64,000 nucleotides of DNA from Oreohelix idahoensis (GCA_024509875.1 JAMPIV010008527.1:992001-1056000); one strand, 5' to 3'. Shown: positions 43,990 through 54,445, counted from the stretch's first letter. Translations and numbers: made by a program. Notes: generated by a model from the sequence alone, not told the origin.

Positions 43990-45226
43990 CTTTTTTCATT
44001 AACTGGGGTTGAAGTTGTAGCTGTAGGCCTCTGCAAGAGTCTTTGTCAATGATCCACGTTGATAATCCTTGACTGTGTGGTATAACTTGAAGCAGGATAT
44101 CAGGCATAGAGGTACATTGCAATCCGGGCAGTACATACAAGTCTGGCTTCTGTTCCCTGCAGCCTTACACACTTTACAGTCTGGTTTGTATCTTGCCCTT
44201 TCATATTTATCAATGAAGTGGTGCTCAGTAAGTCATGTTGTTTTGAAGGTGTCACACTGCATCAAAGAATAGCAGGTTCAATCTTTTTTTTTTTTTTGTA
44301 CGCCCGCTAATACTCGAGGCGAAATCTCAGGTTATTATTAATGTCTAACCTGACATTGATTTTACGTGAGTGTCCCTTTTTTCTTGTACAGAGACAGGTG
44401 TCCCTCGCCATTCAGGCAGATACTCGCTGATTTCGCAGGTACCCATTAGAGCTGGGTCGGCTCAGGAGCCGCCAATCCCTGGTCGACGACACTCCTTCAA
44501 ATGTTCTCGCCAGGTCTCAAGTTAATCCAGCCCAAATCCCGGCCGACGAAAAATCCTCAAATACCGTCGCCCGGGTTTGATCCTGGATCACCCGGTCGCC
44601 AGAGCGGTGTGGTAACCACTACGCTAGCGCGGCTCCTAGCAAATTCAATAAGAGTCATACTGACATCCTGATCTTCGCTTTGATCTTTTTTTGTAGAGTT
44701 GGCAGTGTTGTAGGTTATGTGCCCATTGACCAGGGCAGTTTCAACTAAGAAATAATATAAAAATAGGATCTGTGTGGGTAGGGGTAGCTTGCACCTAGTT
44801 GGCTGAAGTTTCCACACCTCCCATACTTTTGCTGTATTTTTCTGCAAGCACTGGCTTCTGAATTGTTCTGCCCTAAAGAATTTGTCTTTCTAACTGTCTT
44901 GTTTATATTATCATTGGAGTGAACAGTGGATATAAGGTTAAATCTTTTCGTATCATGCCAGGTGACTGTCGGCATGCGTTATCTTCTGTCGCACAAAACA
45001 CAGGATGATTTGTCTTTTTAAATTTGAGTTGTTTTTTCTTCAGTGTTACAGGAAAATGCTTCCTATTTTCCGCTACTGTTCCAAATGCACCAATCTGAAT
45101 TTCAGGTCTTGAAATAAAGCTGAAGGCTAAATCAAAACTACCACAGAAGAGAATATGTCCCTTGTTGCGTATGAAATTTGAATTAAAACTATGGTGACTT
45201 TTCACTGAAAAAAAAAAAGAGTCCAA
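43990..45226 (-). pseudogene. piggyBac transposase C-terminal half in D1 (split by a SINE)
   Basis: Minus strand, with several frame changes: GTVAENRKHFPVTLKKKQLK (near 45075), then WHDTKRFNLIST (near 44960), matching the W-x-D-x-K...LST block of piggyBac transposases. Next comes a membrane-like FLYYFLVETALVNGHITYN (near 44730), the usual YF..D.ALVN..I.Y segment. Beyond the SINE at 44283-44637 the Cys-rich zinc domain of the C-terminus follows (CKAAGNRSQTCMYCPDC, CFKLYHT, near 44210-44070). The conserved Asp triad region is upstream of what remains. The same fragment is present in D2 and, in part, D3. Confidence 0.78.
44283..44637 (-). mobile_element. tRNA-derived SINE in D1
   Basis: On the minus strand the element begins GGAGCCGCGCTAGCGTAGTG. 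It contains an RNA polymerase III A box (TAGCGTAGTGG) and a B box (GATCAAACC) about 45 bp later, as in tRNA-headed SINEs. A body of about 250 bp follows, ending in a poly-A run (T-run on the plus strand at 44284-44297). It is flanked by AGCAGGTTCAAT (44271-44282) and AGCAAATTCAAT (44638-44649), a 12-bp target-site duplication inside the piggyBac remnant. An equivalent copy lies in D2, so the insertion preceded D duplication. Confidence 0.88.
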
Positions 45227-45299
45227 ATAATCTCAGTTCTCAAGAGTTTTTTCCTTGGTCACAAATGATGTCACATCTGTAGGTCTCCTAGTAGTGTTA

Positions 45300-45330
<31 letters not shown>

Positions 45331-45570
45331 CACACAAATAACTTATGAGTAGGCCTAAGCTATGTATATTTACCAATTCAAAATTCTAAACGCATACATA
45401 ATCTTCTTCTTCTTTGATCCTTAGCCGCCAACCGTCAAAGCAGTCAGTGGCCATCATGCCTAGTGGCGTCTTGTAGGGCAACAACAAATTGATTCCACTC
45501 TGCTCGGTCGGTGGCCATCCTTCGTCTTCTTTCTTCTTCTTCGATCCTTAACCACCGACCGTCAAAGCAG

Positions 45571-46310
45571 TCAGTGGCCATCACGCCTAGTGGCGTCTTG
45601 TAGGGCAACAACAAATTGATTCCACTTTGCACGGTCGGTGGCCATCCTTCGTACAGTGCCCCAACTCTGGTTCATTCTTTGCATCTCAGCCTCCACAGTC
45701 CTCCGCCAAGTTGTTTTTGGTCGGCCTCTCTTTCGTTTTCCTTCAGGGGTCCAAAGCATAGCTGTTCTTGTGATGGCATCGGGGTCTCTTCTGAGGACAT
45801 GACCAACCCAGCTCCAGCGTCTGCCAGCTATGATGGTATGCATGTCCTCTTGCTTGCTACGAGTAAGCAGATCTTGGTTGGTGATGGTATTCGGCCAAAA
45901 GATTCGGTGAATTTTTCTTAGGCATGTTGTGTGAAAAGAGGACAATTTAGACATTTCCTTCTCTGTGACTCTCCAGCATTCCGCACCATAGAGAAGCACA
46001 GAAAGCACGCAACTCTGGTATAATCTTAATTTTGTGCTTGTGCTGTATTGGGAGGACTTCCAGATGTTATTTAGGCCAAAGAAGGCTGCTCCTGCCCCAC
46101 CCACTCCGACATTGATGTCCCCGCCTGCCCCGCCATCTGGCGCCACCATGCCTCCCAGGTATGTGAAGGTATCTGTCTGTACCAATTGCATTGAGCGTCA
46201 TGACCTCAGACTTCTTTAAATTGATGTTCAAGCCCACGTGCTGGCTAAACTTGTTAAGTCTATCCGTTTTTTCCCAGATGTGCTGATGTGAATGTGCTAG
46301 TAGTGCAATG
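45571..46310 (-). pseudogene. LINE reverse transcriptase C-terminal part
   Basis: Continues the RT after the frameshift. The catalytic Tyr-Ala-Asp-Asp block lies around 46310-46330, followed by LNKFSQHVGLNINLKK, a shift near 46190, then the 206-residue frame 46191-45571. That frame has TYLGGMV, FFGLNNIWKSSQYS, LYGAECWRVTEKEMSKL, the Cys-bearing HTTCLRKIH, RRWSWVGHVLRRDPDAI, GKRKRGRPKTTWRRTVEAEM and a terminal WNQFVVALQDATRRDGH. The stretch DINVGVGGAGAAFFG replaces DINNRMNKARTAFFS of the sibling copy, an A-to-G cluster. Confidence 0.88.
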
Positions 46311-48599
46311 TCATCTGCACATTCCAGATCTTCCAGTGTAGAAAATGTTGTTCATCTTATTCCTCTTGGACCGCCCTCCGTTGTCTGGCGCATCACCCAG
46401 TCTATGACTGTTAAAAAGAGTGGTTGACAAGGGGCATCCCTGTCGTACTCCTGTCTTCACCTCAAAGGCCAGGCCGCTCTGCCCAACATTACACGCAAAG
46501 CCGGCACAGAGGCCCTCTATGATTGACACTATGCAGCCTGGAATTCCATAAGCCCTCAGTATTTTCCATAAACTGTCCCCACTTATGCCGTCAAAAGCCC
46601 CCTCAAAATCAACGAAATTAATGTAAAGCTGTCCCTGCCACTCCGAGCACTGCTCTATAATGTTCCTGAGAGTGAATATATGATCTACACATCTTCTATT
46701 CTTTCTAAATCCTGCTTGTTCCTTCCTCAGTTTGTGGTCTAATGCCTTTGAAACTCTCTGTATAGTTATCCTGCCTAGTATTTTGCTGGGAACTGAGAGA
46801 AGAGTGATTCCTCTCCAATTATTGCAGTCCGCAAGATCTCCCTTCTTGGGCAACCTGACAATTATTCCTTTGTTCCACTCTGATGGTGTTGTCCTCGTTT
46901 TCCAGACTTGTGCAAATAGTGGTTCTAATAGTTCTGCTGCTAGCTCAGGGTCTGTCTTAAATAGCTCTGCATTTAAGTTATCATGGCCTGGAGCTTTGCC
47001 GTTCTTTAACCCTTTGATTGCTGTGATGATTTCTTCTTTTCGTGGAATGTCTGTATTCACATCCAGATCATCTTCAGCCTCAGGAACATTCAGTTGTGTC
47101 TCTGGTGGTTCCTTGTTCAGAATTTCTCTGAAGTGCTCTGCCCATCTTGTTTCCTGTCCCTCTGCTGTCGTGATGAGATTACCTTGCTTGTCTCTTAATA
47201 ATGCAATATTGTTTGCACCTCGTTTTCCGCTGATGAATCTAGTTATTTTGCATACTGTGCTCCGTTCATTTCCCAGCGCTGCCTCCCCCGCCTGTCCCGC
47301 AAGATCGCCCAGGAAACCCCCTCTGTTGGCTCGGGCCTGGCGTTTAACTTCCTTGTCCAGCTGACTGTACTGTTCGCCACATAGTTGCCCCAACCCGGGG
47401 GACCCCGCCCCTGCTTTCCCTCCCTTCATCTCCCCTCTCATCGTTATGGTGTTTAATGTCTCTGGTGTTATCCAGTCCTGCCTCTCCCCTTCCCGGAATC
47501 CCAAGCACGATCTGCTGCTTTCTTTGTATATTGTTGAAATGGCATTGAAATTCCGGTCCATATCACCAGTCAATGTCTTTTCCTGACCTTTGGCAAACTG
47601 ATATCGTTTCTTTATGTCGGCCGCAAAAGCTTTTCTGGTAAGGGAGTCCTTCAATTTGCTGATGTCAAACCCTTTCTGTGTAGTTACAGTTGGTGCAGCC
47701 CTTCTTAGTTTCACTTTCAGTTTTGCTACTACTAAATGGTGATCACTTCCCACATCTACACCTCTTCTTACCTTCACATCTTGTAATGCATGTCTCCATC
47801 TACCGTTAACCATGATGTGGTCTATCTGGTTTCTGTCCCGACCATTTGGTGATTCCCATGTTAATTTGTGAATTTCTTTATGTGGGAAGAGTGTTCCTCC
47901 AATGACCAGGTTGTTAATGCTACAGAAACTTATTAGTTTATCCCCATTTTCATTTGCTCTTCCGCTGCCGCATTTCCCCATTGTTCTTTCATTATATGAA
48001 TTGTGTGTACCAACTTTCACATTGAGGTCTCCCATTACTATAACAAGATCATATCTAGGTGTGTCTTCCATTTCTTTCTGCAGTTGTTGATAGAATTCAT
48101 CCTTGACCTCCTCATCGCTATCATTCGTTGGTGCGTAGCATTGTATTATGGTAGTGTTGGTGAATCTCCCTCTCAATCTTAATCTTATCAGTCTGTTGTT
48201 GATGGGTTTCCATTCCAGTAATGTCCTTTCTATTCCTTTCTGTAGAATAATGGCTACGCCTTCATTGTGCTGTCCATCCTCTCTTCCAGAGTAAAGTACT
48301 GTTTCTCCTGTTGCTGTTTTAACTTTTCCTGCCCCTGTCCATCTGCTCTCGCTTATCCCTAGAATGTGTAACCTATAGTTTCTCATTTCTGCCGTGACCT
48401 GTCTTAGTTTACCTGTCTCGTACATTGTCCTGACATTCCAAAAACCTATTCTTGTATCCTGTTTTGCGGTCAGGACATCTGTTTTCATGCCAGTGGCTTC
48501 CTTTTGGCTTTCACCACTGACAGTCATACGAGCCACAGACTCCGAATGTCCATCCCGCAGCAAAGTTTTTCCATTTATTGTTGTTTCCGTAACATGCAA
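46311..48599 (-). CDS. LINE endonuclease-reverse transcriptase (N-terminal 762 residues)
   Basis: The N-terminal AP-like endonuclease nicks target DNA. Motifs in order: GFWNVRTM (about residue 52), ISESRW with the metal-binding Glu (about 82), CYAPTNDSD (about 158), GDLNVKVG with Asp/Asn (about 191), NQIDHIMV and the terminal SDHHLVVA (about 288). RT follows after a linker: GKAPGHDNLNAELFK (about 520), WRGITLLSV (about 598), EQAGFRKNRRCVDHI (about 636), FVDFEGAFD (first RT Asp, about 670) and TGVRQGCPLS (about 715). A frameshift near 46400 ends the frame just before the catalytic YADD block. Several segments have Gly, Ala, Val or Arg where the sibling copy has Lys, Arg, Asn, Glu or Met, all explicable by A-to-G changes. 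Confidence 0.93.
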   Translation of the reverse strand: MHVTETTINGKTLLRDGHSESVARMTVSGESQKEATGMKTDVLTAKQDTRIGFWNVRTMYETGKLRQVTAEMRNYRLHILGISESRWTGAGKVKTATGETVLYSGREDGQHNEGVAIILQKGIERTLLEWKPINNRLIRLRLRGRFTNTTIIQCYAPTNDSDEEVKDEFYQQLQKEMEDTPRYDLVIVMGDLNVKVGTHNSYNERTMGKCGSGRANENGDKLISFCSINNLVIGGTLFPHKEIHKLTWESPNGRDRNQIDHIMVNGRWRHALQDVKVRRGVDVGSDHHLVVAKLKVKLRRAAPTVTTQKGFDISKLKDSLTRKAFAADIKKRYQFAKGQEKTLTGDMDRNFNAISTIYKESSRSCLGFREGERQDWITPETLNTITMRGEMKGGKAGAGSPGLGQLCGEQYSQLDKEVKRQARANRGGFLGDLAGQAGEAALGNERSTVCKITRFISGKRGANNIALLRDKQGNLITTAEGQETRWAEHFREILNKEPPETQLNVPEAEDDLDVNTDIPRKEEIITAIKGLKNGKAPGHDNLNAELFKTDPELAAELLEPLFAQVWKTRTTPSEWNKGIIVRLPKKGDLADCNNWRGITLLSVPSKILGRITIQRVSKALDHKLRKEQAGFRKNRRCVDHIFTLRNIIEQCSEWQGQLYINFVDFEGAFDGISGDSLWKILRAYGIPGCIVSIIEGLCAGFACNVGQSGLAFEVKTGVRQGCPLSTTLFNSHRLGDAPDNGGRSKRNKMNNIFYTGRSGMCR

Positions 48600-49554
48600 T
48601 TTTTTTTACATACACAGGGGGCATACATAATAGTCAAACAATATTTAACTAGAACAAAAGGTAATATATATAGTAATTTGGAGGGTAATACTTATGATAA
48701 GTGAAAATCTATTAAATATCTAACTGGAGACCTTTACACCCCCCCCCCCCCCATCTTTACTATTTTTGTTGGGTTTTGTTTCATTTGTTTGTTTAGATTT
48801 TTTTTTTAAATTTTAAATAACAGGCCTATCCACAAAATTGCTGATTTTCATTTATCCTAATTACAGTGATTTGACAGATGTGATGCCACTTTCGTGTATC
48901 GGCGGTTAATCATGTTATCTGAAATTGAAAACATCTAGGCCTAGGCCTATCCTAATTAGCCTATAACCCTTCAGAGGTCGAACGGGATAAGTCTTTTCAT
49001 CATAAATATAATAAAAAAGCATTCAAAATATATTTATTTCCAAAAACTGTGGTGAAATGAACAGTGGGACATGGGTCTGATAACAGGGTAGGCTACAGGA
49101 TATGGGATCGCCATCAATTTCTATTCCTGACCATCATAAACTGTGTCAAATATATTCCCGTATGCAGAGGTAAAAAAGAAATTTTGTTCAAACGCTTGCT
49201 TATAGGCTAATTTTGGCCATGATTAAAAATTAAACTGTAAATAGGCCTACATTGTACAGTGCAGACCGCTTAAGGCGATCTTGGATGTGGCGAATTTCTG
49301 TTGTGAAGAACAATTTGTTTATCCCCGGCAATTTTTCTTCTTTGTCTTTGTAAAAAATGTCCGGTTAAGCGGAATCCGTTTATCACGAATTTTCGGATAT
49401 GCAAACGATTAAACGTGTCCTGACTATATAATTTGATCTGCTTAGGGCGAACTTTTTTCAAATACAGTACCTGGACATTTGTACAACTTTTCAGCTATTT
49501 TTAGAAATTGCGCGCTTCGTCGGTGTTAGAATTTGAGTTATTTCCCCTCTAAAA

Positions 49555-50497
49555 ATGGCTGGAAAGTTAAAATCCATATCTTTGAAAAGAAAGATTGAGC
49601 TATTACAAGAAGTGGAAAATAGTGGCAAAAAGAAAATGGAAATAGTAAAGGAATTCGACATTCCAAAATCAAAGCTTTCGGGAATCATAAAAAATAAGGA
49701 TCGGTACAGAAAAATGTTTTATGGTGGACAAGTTGATTGTCACAGAATGAAGAACCGAAAAGCGGCGTGTGATGTGGTTGACACGGCACTCCTAAAATGG
49801 ATCACCATGGCGAGATCAGCAAATGTTCGTGTAAATGGACCTATATTAACTGCAAAGGCAGAAGAGTTAGCACTTCTGGAAGGTCGAACTGGCTGGAAAT
49901 GTAGTCCTGGCTGGTTGGGTCGTTTTAAAAAATGGCACATTACTTACAAAGCTTTGTGTGGGGAAAGGCATTCTGTTAATGAAACGACTACCGAGTCATG
50001 GATGGAGGAGGTGCTAAAACTAGTCATGAGTAGGTATAATTCCGCTGATGTGTTAAATGATGATGAAGCTGGATTGTTTTAGAGATTGCTGCCTGACAAG
50101 ACTTTTTCCTTCAGAAATGTAAAGTGTCATGGGGAAGGGGGGGGGGGAATCGAAAGAAAGAATCACAATTGTTGTGTGTACAAATATGGATGGTTCAGAA
50201 AAATTGCCATTAGGGCCTACTTGTAATCGGTAAATTAAAAAATCCACGCTGCTTTAAAGGTTTGAAAAAATTGTGTGTTGATTATGCAGTTAATTCAAAA
50301 GCCTGGATGACATCAGACATTTTCACAAAGTGGCTACATGCATTTGATCATTCTATGGAACGTCAACATTGCAAAGTTGTTTTGATGCTTGACAACTGTT
50401 CAGCCCACCTAAATGCTCAAAATCTAAAAGCAACAGAACTTTTATTTTTACCACCAAATGCGACATCCAAACTTCAGCCTTGTGACCAAGGTATTAT
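49555..50497 (+). pseudogene. Element E transposase, N-terminal and central parts
   Basis: The frame at 49555-50082 starts MAGKLKSISLKRKIELLQEV with an HTH (KKKMEIVKEFDIPKSKLSGI). The second CENP-B-like domain follows: LLKWITMARSANVRVNGPIL, KAEELALLEG and SPGWLGRFKKWH. The catalytic region begins at VLNDDEAGLF (first Asp), followed by a TAG. A poly-G expansion near 50140 shifts the frame. The protein continues at about 50262-50497: NSKAWMTSDIFTKWLHAFD, VLMLDNCSAH (second Asp) and LQPCDQGII (third Asp). D2 is inserted immediately after this third motif. Closest in layout to TIGD4/TIGD6-type Tigger proteins. Confidence 0.9.
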
Positions 50498-51019
50498 CAG
50501 GGTTCATAGCAAATTTCTTCAAGCATTTTCCAGGCTTTTTCCAGGTCCAGCACGTGATTTTCAAGGATGGGAAACTCTAATATTTTCCTCATCTAATTTT
50601 CTCAGATATAATTATCACTTTGCTGATCAGCAATCTGGAGCATTACCGTCTCCCATTACCAAGGGTGTTTGCAGATTTCTTTAAAAAGAACTTTTTTTTT
50701 TTTTAATTCATAAAAGATTGAAAAACAGACATCTTTTCCAAGTTTTTAGTGAATTTGTTCAACATCAGCGCAATAAAATGTTAGTGACATGGATGGTAAT
50801 GAATAAAATAAGCTTGATTGACGTATTGATTTAACGATTAACCACGTATATCAACATAAAAGGCTAATAAATTTGGAATAAAATGTTTAAAAAAAAAAAC
50901 TGTATTTTTCGTGTTTGTCTTTTTTGAATGTATTCTGTGTCTGTGGCATCTGACAATGAGCGTTTGTAAATGTTTGAGTAGTTAAGTACCTCTAGTTGGA
51001 GTCTGAGCTGCTTTTTTCA

Positions 51020-52207
51020 TTAACTGGGGTTGAAGTTGTAGCTGTAGGCCTCTGCAAGAGTCTTTGTCAACGATCCACGTTGATAATCCTTGACTGTGTG
51101 GTATAACTTGAAGCAGGGTATCAGGCATAGAGGTACATTGCAATCTGGGTAGTACATGCAAGTCTGGCTTCTGTTCCCTGCAGCCTTACACACTTTACAG
51201 TCTGGTTTGTACCTTGCCCTTTAATTTTTTATCAATGAAGTGGTGCTCAGTAAGTCATGTTGTTTTGAAGGTGTCACATTGCGTTGAAGAATAGGAGGTT
51301 CAATTTTTTTTTTTTTTTGTACGCCCGCTAATACTCGAGGTGAAATCTAACCTGACATTGATTTTACGTGAGTATCCCTTTTTTCTTGTACAGAGACAGG
51401 TGTCCCTCGCCATTCAGGCAGATACTCGCCGATTTCGGAGGTACCCATTAGAGCTGGGTCGGCTCAGGAGCCGCCAATCCCTGGTCGACGACACGCCTTC
51501 AAATGTTCTCGCCAGGTCTCGAGTTAATCCAGTCCAAATCCCGGTCGACGAAAAATCCTCAAATGCCATCGACTGGGTTTGATCCTGGATCACCTGGTCG
51601 CCAGAGCGGTGTGGTAACCACTACGCTAGCGCGGCTCCTAGCAGGTTCAATAAGAGTCATACTGACATCCTGATCTTCGCTTTGATCTTCTTTTGTAGAG
51701 TTGGCAGTGTTGTAGGTTATATGCCCATTGACCAGGGCAGTTTCAACTAAGAAATAATATAAAAATAGGATCTGTGTGGGTAGGGGTAGCTTGCACCTAG
51801 TTGGCTGAAGTTTCCACACCTCCCATACTTTTGCTGTATTTTTCTGCAATCACTGGCTTCTGAATTGTTCTGCCCTAAAGAATTAGTCTTTCTAACTGTC
51901 TTGTTTATATTATCATTGGAGTGAACAGTGGATATAAGGTTAAATCTTTTCGTATCATGCCAGGTGACTGTCGGCATGCCTTATCTTCTGTCGCACAAAA
52001 CACAGGATGATTTGTCTTTTTCAATTTGAGTTGTTTTTTCTTCAGTGCTACAGGAAAATGCTTCCTATTTTCCGCTACTGTTCCAAATGCACCAATCTGA
52101 ATTTCAGGTCTTGAAATAAAGCTGAAGGCTGAATCAAAACTATCACAGAAGAGAATATGTCCCTTGTTGCATATGAAATTTGAATTAAAACTATGGTGAC
52201 TTTTCAC
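51020..52207 (-). pseudogene. piggyBac transposase C-terminal half in D2
   Basis: Colinear with the fragment in D1: GTVAENRKHFPVALKKKQLK near 52080, WHDTKRFNLIST near 51955, ETALVNGHITYN near 51745, then SINE, then the Cys-rich end near 51220-51090. It carries several stops independent of those in D1, so both are decaying passengers. Confidence 0.78.
51305..51639 (-). mobile_element. tRNA-derived SINE in D2
   Basis: Same SINE, same position and same flanking duplication (AGGAGGTTCAAT at 51293-51304, AGCAGGTTCAAT right after 51639) as in D1. A box TAGCGTAGTGG on the minus strand. A deletion of about 20 bp near 51347 distinguishes it from the D1 copy. Confidence 0.87.
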
Positions 52208-52333
52208 TGAAAAAAAAAAGAGTCCAAATAATCTCAGCTCTCAAGAGTTTTTTTTCCTTGGTCACAAATAATGTCACATCTGTAGGTCTCCTAGTAGTGT
52301 TAGTTTAAAAAAAAAAAAAAAAAAAAAGGAACA

Positions 52334-52705
52334 CAAATAACTTACGAGTAGGCCTAAGCTATGTATATTTACCAATTCAAAATTCTAAACGCATACATAA
52401 TAGTCAAACAATATTTAACTAGAACAAAAGGTAATATATATAGTAATTGGGAGGGTAATACTTATGATAAGTGAAAATCTATTAAATATCTAACTGGAGA
52501 CCTTTACCCCCCCCCCCAAATAACTTACGAGTAGGCCTAAGCTATGTATATTTACCAATTCAAAATTCTAAACGCATACATAATAGTCAAACAATATTTA
52601 ACTAGAACAAAAGGTAATATATATAGTAATTGGGAGGGTAATACTTATGATAAGTGAAAATCTATTAAATATCTAACTGGAGACCTTTCCCCCCCCCCCC
52701 CCCCC
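52334..52705. repeat. 183-bp tandem duplication in D2
   Basis: The unit starting CAAATAACTTACGAGTAGGCC occurs at 52334 and again at 52517, each ending in a poly-C run (about 52507-52516 and 52689-52706). D1 has a single unit (interrupted by the LINE). The duplication is probably recent because the two units are nearly identical. Confidence 0.93.
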
Positions 52706-53046
52706 CCAATTTTACTATTTTTGTTGGGTTTTGTTTCGTTTGTTTGTTTAGATTTTTATTTAAAATTTAATAAATCTTTTTTTAAAATTTTAAATAACAT
52801 AGGCCTATCCACAAAATTGCTGATTTTCATTTATCCTAATTACCGCGATTTGACAGATGTGATGCCACTTTCGTGTATCGGCGATTATTCATGTTATCTG
52901 AAATTGAAAACATGTAGGCCTAGGCCTATCCTAATTAGCCTATAACCCTTCAGAGGTAGAACGGGATAAGTCTTTTCATCATAAATATAATAAACTGGAC
53001 TTATTTAAATAGGTTTTATAAATGAGATAAACGAATTTATTACTTA

Positions 53047-53289
53047 CGACGAGTGTTAAAAATAAATCTGCGTTTACGTCGTTAACGCAAAGCGCCGAAA
53101 ACTTCTGGAAATGGATTTAATGCGCAAAGGGAAGTAAACATTTTACGGTAACTTTGCGCAAAGGGAAGTAAAAATTGTACGGTAACTTTACAATTTTTAC
53201 TTCCCTTTGCGCATTTCCAGAAGTTTCGGCGGTTTCGTTTTCGTCGCTTTGCGTTAATGGCGTAAACGCTGATTTATTTTTAGACTCGT
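53047..53289. repeat. Foldback (inverted repeat) inside D2
   Basis: Arms of about 100 bp: GACGAGTG...AAAAATAAATCTGCGTTTAC on the left and the complement on the right ending TTTATTTTTAGACTCGTC. The two inner ends carry repeated AAAGGGAAGTAAAAATTGTA segments. It would form a strong stem. The same foldback is in D1 (54446-54693) but not at the corresponding site in D3. Confidence 0.85.
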
Positions 53290-53494
53290 CGCGTCTGTTG
53301 TTGCGAAAAATACCATCAATAACCAAAAAATGGACACAAAGTAACGAACTTTCGATTTCGTATTATTTTTCAAGGTCCGATGCGGAAAATTCAAGGCTTA
53401 TAGCCATTTTTCCAGGCTTTTCAAGGCCTGGAATTTTTTTTTCGTTTTCCAGGTTTTTCAAGGTTTTTCCAGGTCGCTACGAACCCTGTATTAT

Positions 53495-54093
53495 TCAAAA
53501 TCTGAAGGTTCATTATAGGTCAGCAATGTTGTCCAAACTTGTAGGTCACATTGATGCAGACTTGGTTGCTGAAGACTTCAAGATATCCCTTCTGGACGCT
53601 ATTGTTGTTGAAATCTGCATGGGGTAAAGTGTTGCCTGTGACTATTGCAAACTGTTTTCGAAAAGCAGGCTTTAAAGTTGGAGATGATACAGATGATGAA
53701 AAACCGGTTGTATCAAATACTTGTAATGGCAGTATTATAATTGAAACTTCTGTGGAACCTTTGCTTCATCGACTATTTCAGGAACTGAACATTTCAGCAG
53801 AAGATTTTGTCAACATTGACAATGATATTGTTACTACATGTAGTGCTAGCCTTGCCAGTGCTGATATTCTAGGGATGTGTATGCCAACAGTTTCATCTTC
53901 TGTCCTTTCCAGTCCTGATCTAGATGGAGATGATGATGATGACTGTGGGTTGCCAGTGCAAACTGTTTCACAAATGGAAGTTTCAAATTGCATGGATAAA
54001 ATTAACATGTATATAATGCATGCTGGATGCCAAGATGATTTAATTTATAATTTCTTTGAATTTAAGGATGTCATGGAAAGACATTTTTATTAA
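53495..54093 (+). pseudogene. Element E transposase, C-terminal part
   Basis: Continues the transposase beyond D2: NLKVHYRSAMLSKLVGHIDA, LLDAI, a shift near 53615, then TIANCFRKAGFKVGDDTDDE, an acidic tail, LFQELNISAEDFVNIDND and a C-terminus ending DVMERHFY at 54093. The NLK-H-YR segment after the D2 insertion is the normal continuation of the QPCDQGII motif in Tigger proteins. Confidence 0.88.
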
Positions 54094-54445
54094 CTCCAGT
54101 ACGGGTACTAAGATACAGAGGAAAATTGCAGCATTTTCATTTCAAAGTGTAAAAAGTGCTGTTATTCTCTAGATATCTGTGCCAACTTTGTACATTAACA
54201 CTTTTGGTGATTTACATATTTTCTGTGTCATACATCTGTCGTATTCAACGCTAATTCATTATTGTATTCTTGAACTCTTATCTGGATAAGAGGAATTTCT
54301 GATAAGAAGAACTATTTCTTCGGTCTCTGGTGAGTTCTCCTTATCAGGTCTGCACTGTAAATACAGACGCAAGTACAGTAGGTCTATCTATAAACTGGAC
54401 TTATTTAAATAGGTTTTATAAATGAGACAATTGAATTTATTACTT

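Larger units (their letters stand above)
45403..48620 (-). mobile_element. Near-full-length APE-type LINE
   Basis: A 3.2-kb non-LTR retrotransposon on the minus strand, inserted in D1 with an 11-bp duplication GCATACATAAT (45392-45402 and 48621-48631). The 3' end is a GAA-rich tail (GATCAAAGAAGAAGAAG), with the last 120 bp or so of the element duplicated in tandem (45403-45528 and 45529-45650). One ORF encodes AP-endonuclease followed by RT. The absence of ORF1 and the microsatellite tail are RTE-like. The family is the one often mis-annotated as 'craniofacial development protein 2-like' in invertebrates. Parts of the coding region have undergone dense A-to-G change (see findings). Confidence 0.93.
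50498..53488. mobile_element. Composite hAT-like element D2, nested inside E inside D1
   Basis: 2,991 bp, ends CAGGGTTCATAGC (50498) and its counterpart complementing CAGGGTTCGTAGCGACC (53488), flanked by the exact 6-bp duplication TATTAT (50492-50497 and 53489-53494). The insertion splits the E transposase codons GII/IQN; deleting it with one TATTAT rejoins the frame. It is otherwise the same sequence as D1, including the SINE and piggyBac fragment, plus a 183-bp tandem duplication and a foldback. Confidence 0.93.
49257..54357 (+). mobile_element. Tigger/pogo-family element E, interrupted by D2
   Basis: Inverted termini CAGTGCAGACCGCTTAAGG (49257) and the complement of CAGTGCAGACCTGATAAGG (ending 54357), each next to TA (49255-49256 and 54358-54359). 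It sits inside D1: the D1 sequence left of it (...GGCCTACATTG) and right of it (...ACAGACGCAAGTACAG) is continuous in copy D3 near 63560. Without D2 the element is about 2.1 kb, normal for a pogo-like element. Confidence 0.92.

Noticed and set aside
44557..44640. Possible tRNA gene (A and B boxes on the minus strand)
   Set aside because: The tRNA-like head lacks a proper cloverleaf and is followed by a SINE body, a poly-A tail and a 12-bp target duplication, and it recurs in D2. It is a SINE head.
46732..47364. 210-residue plus-strand ORF
   Set aside because: Antisense of the LINE ORF; no domain of its own.
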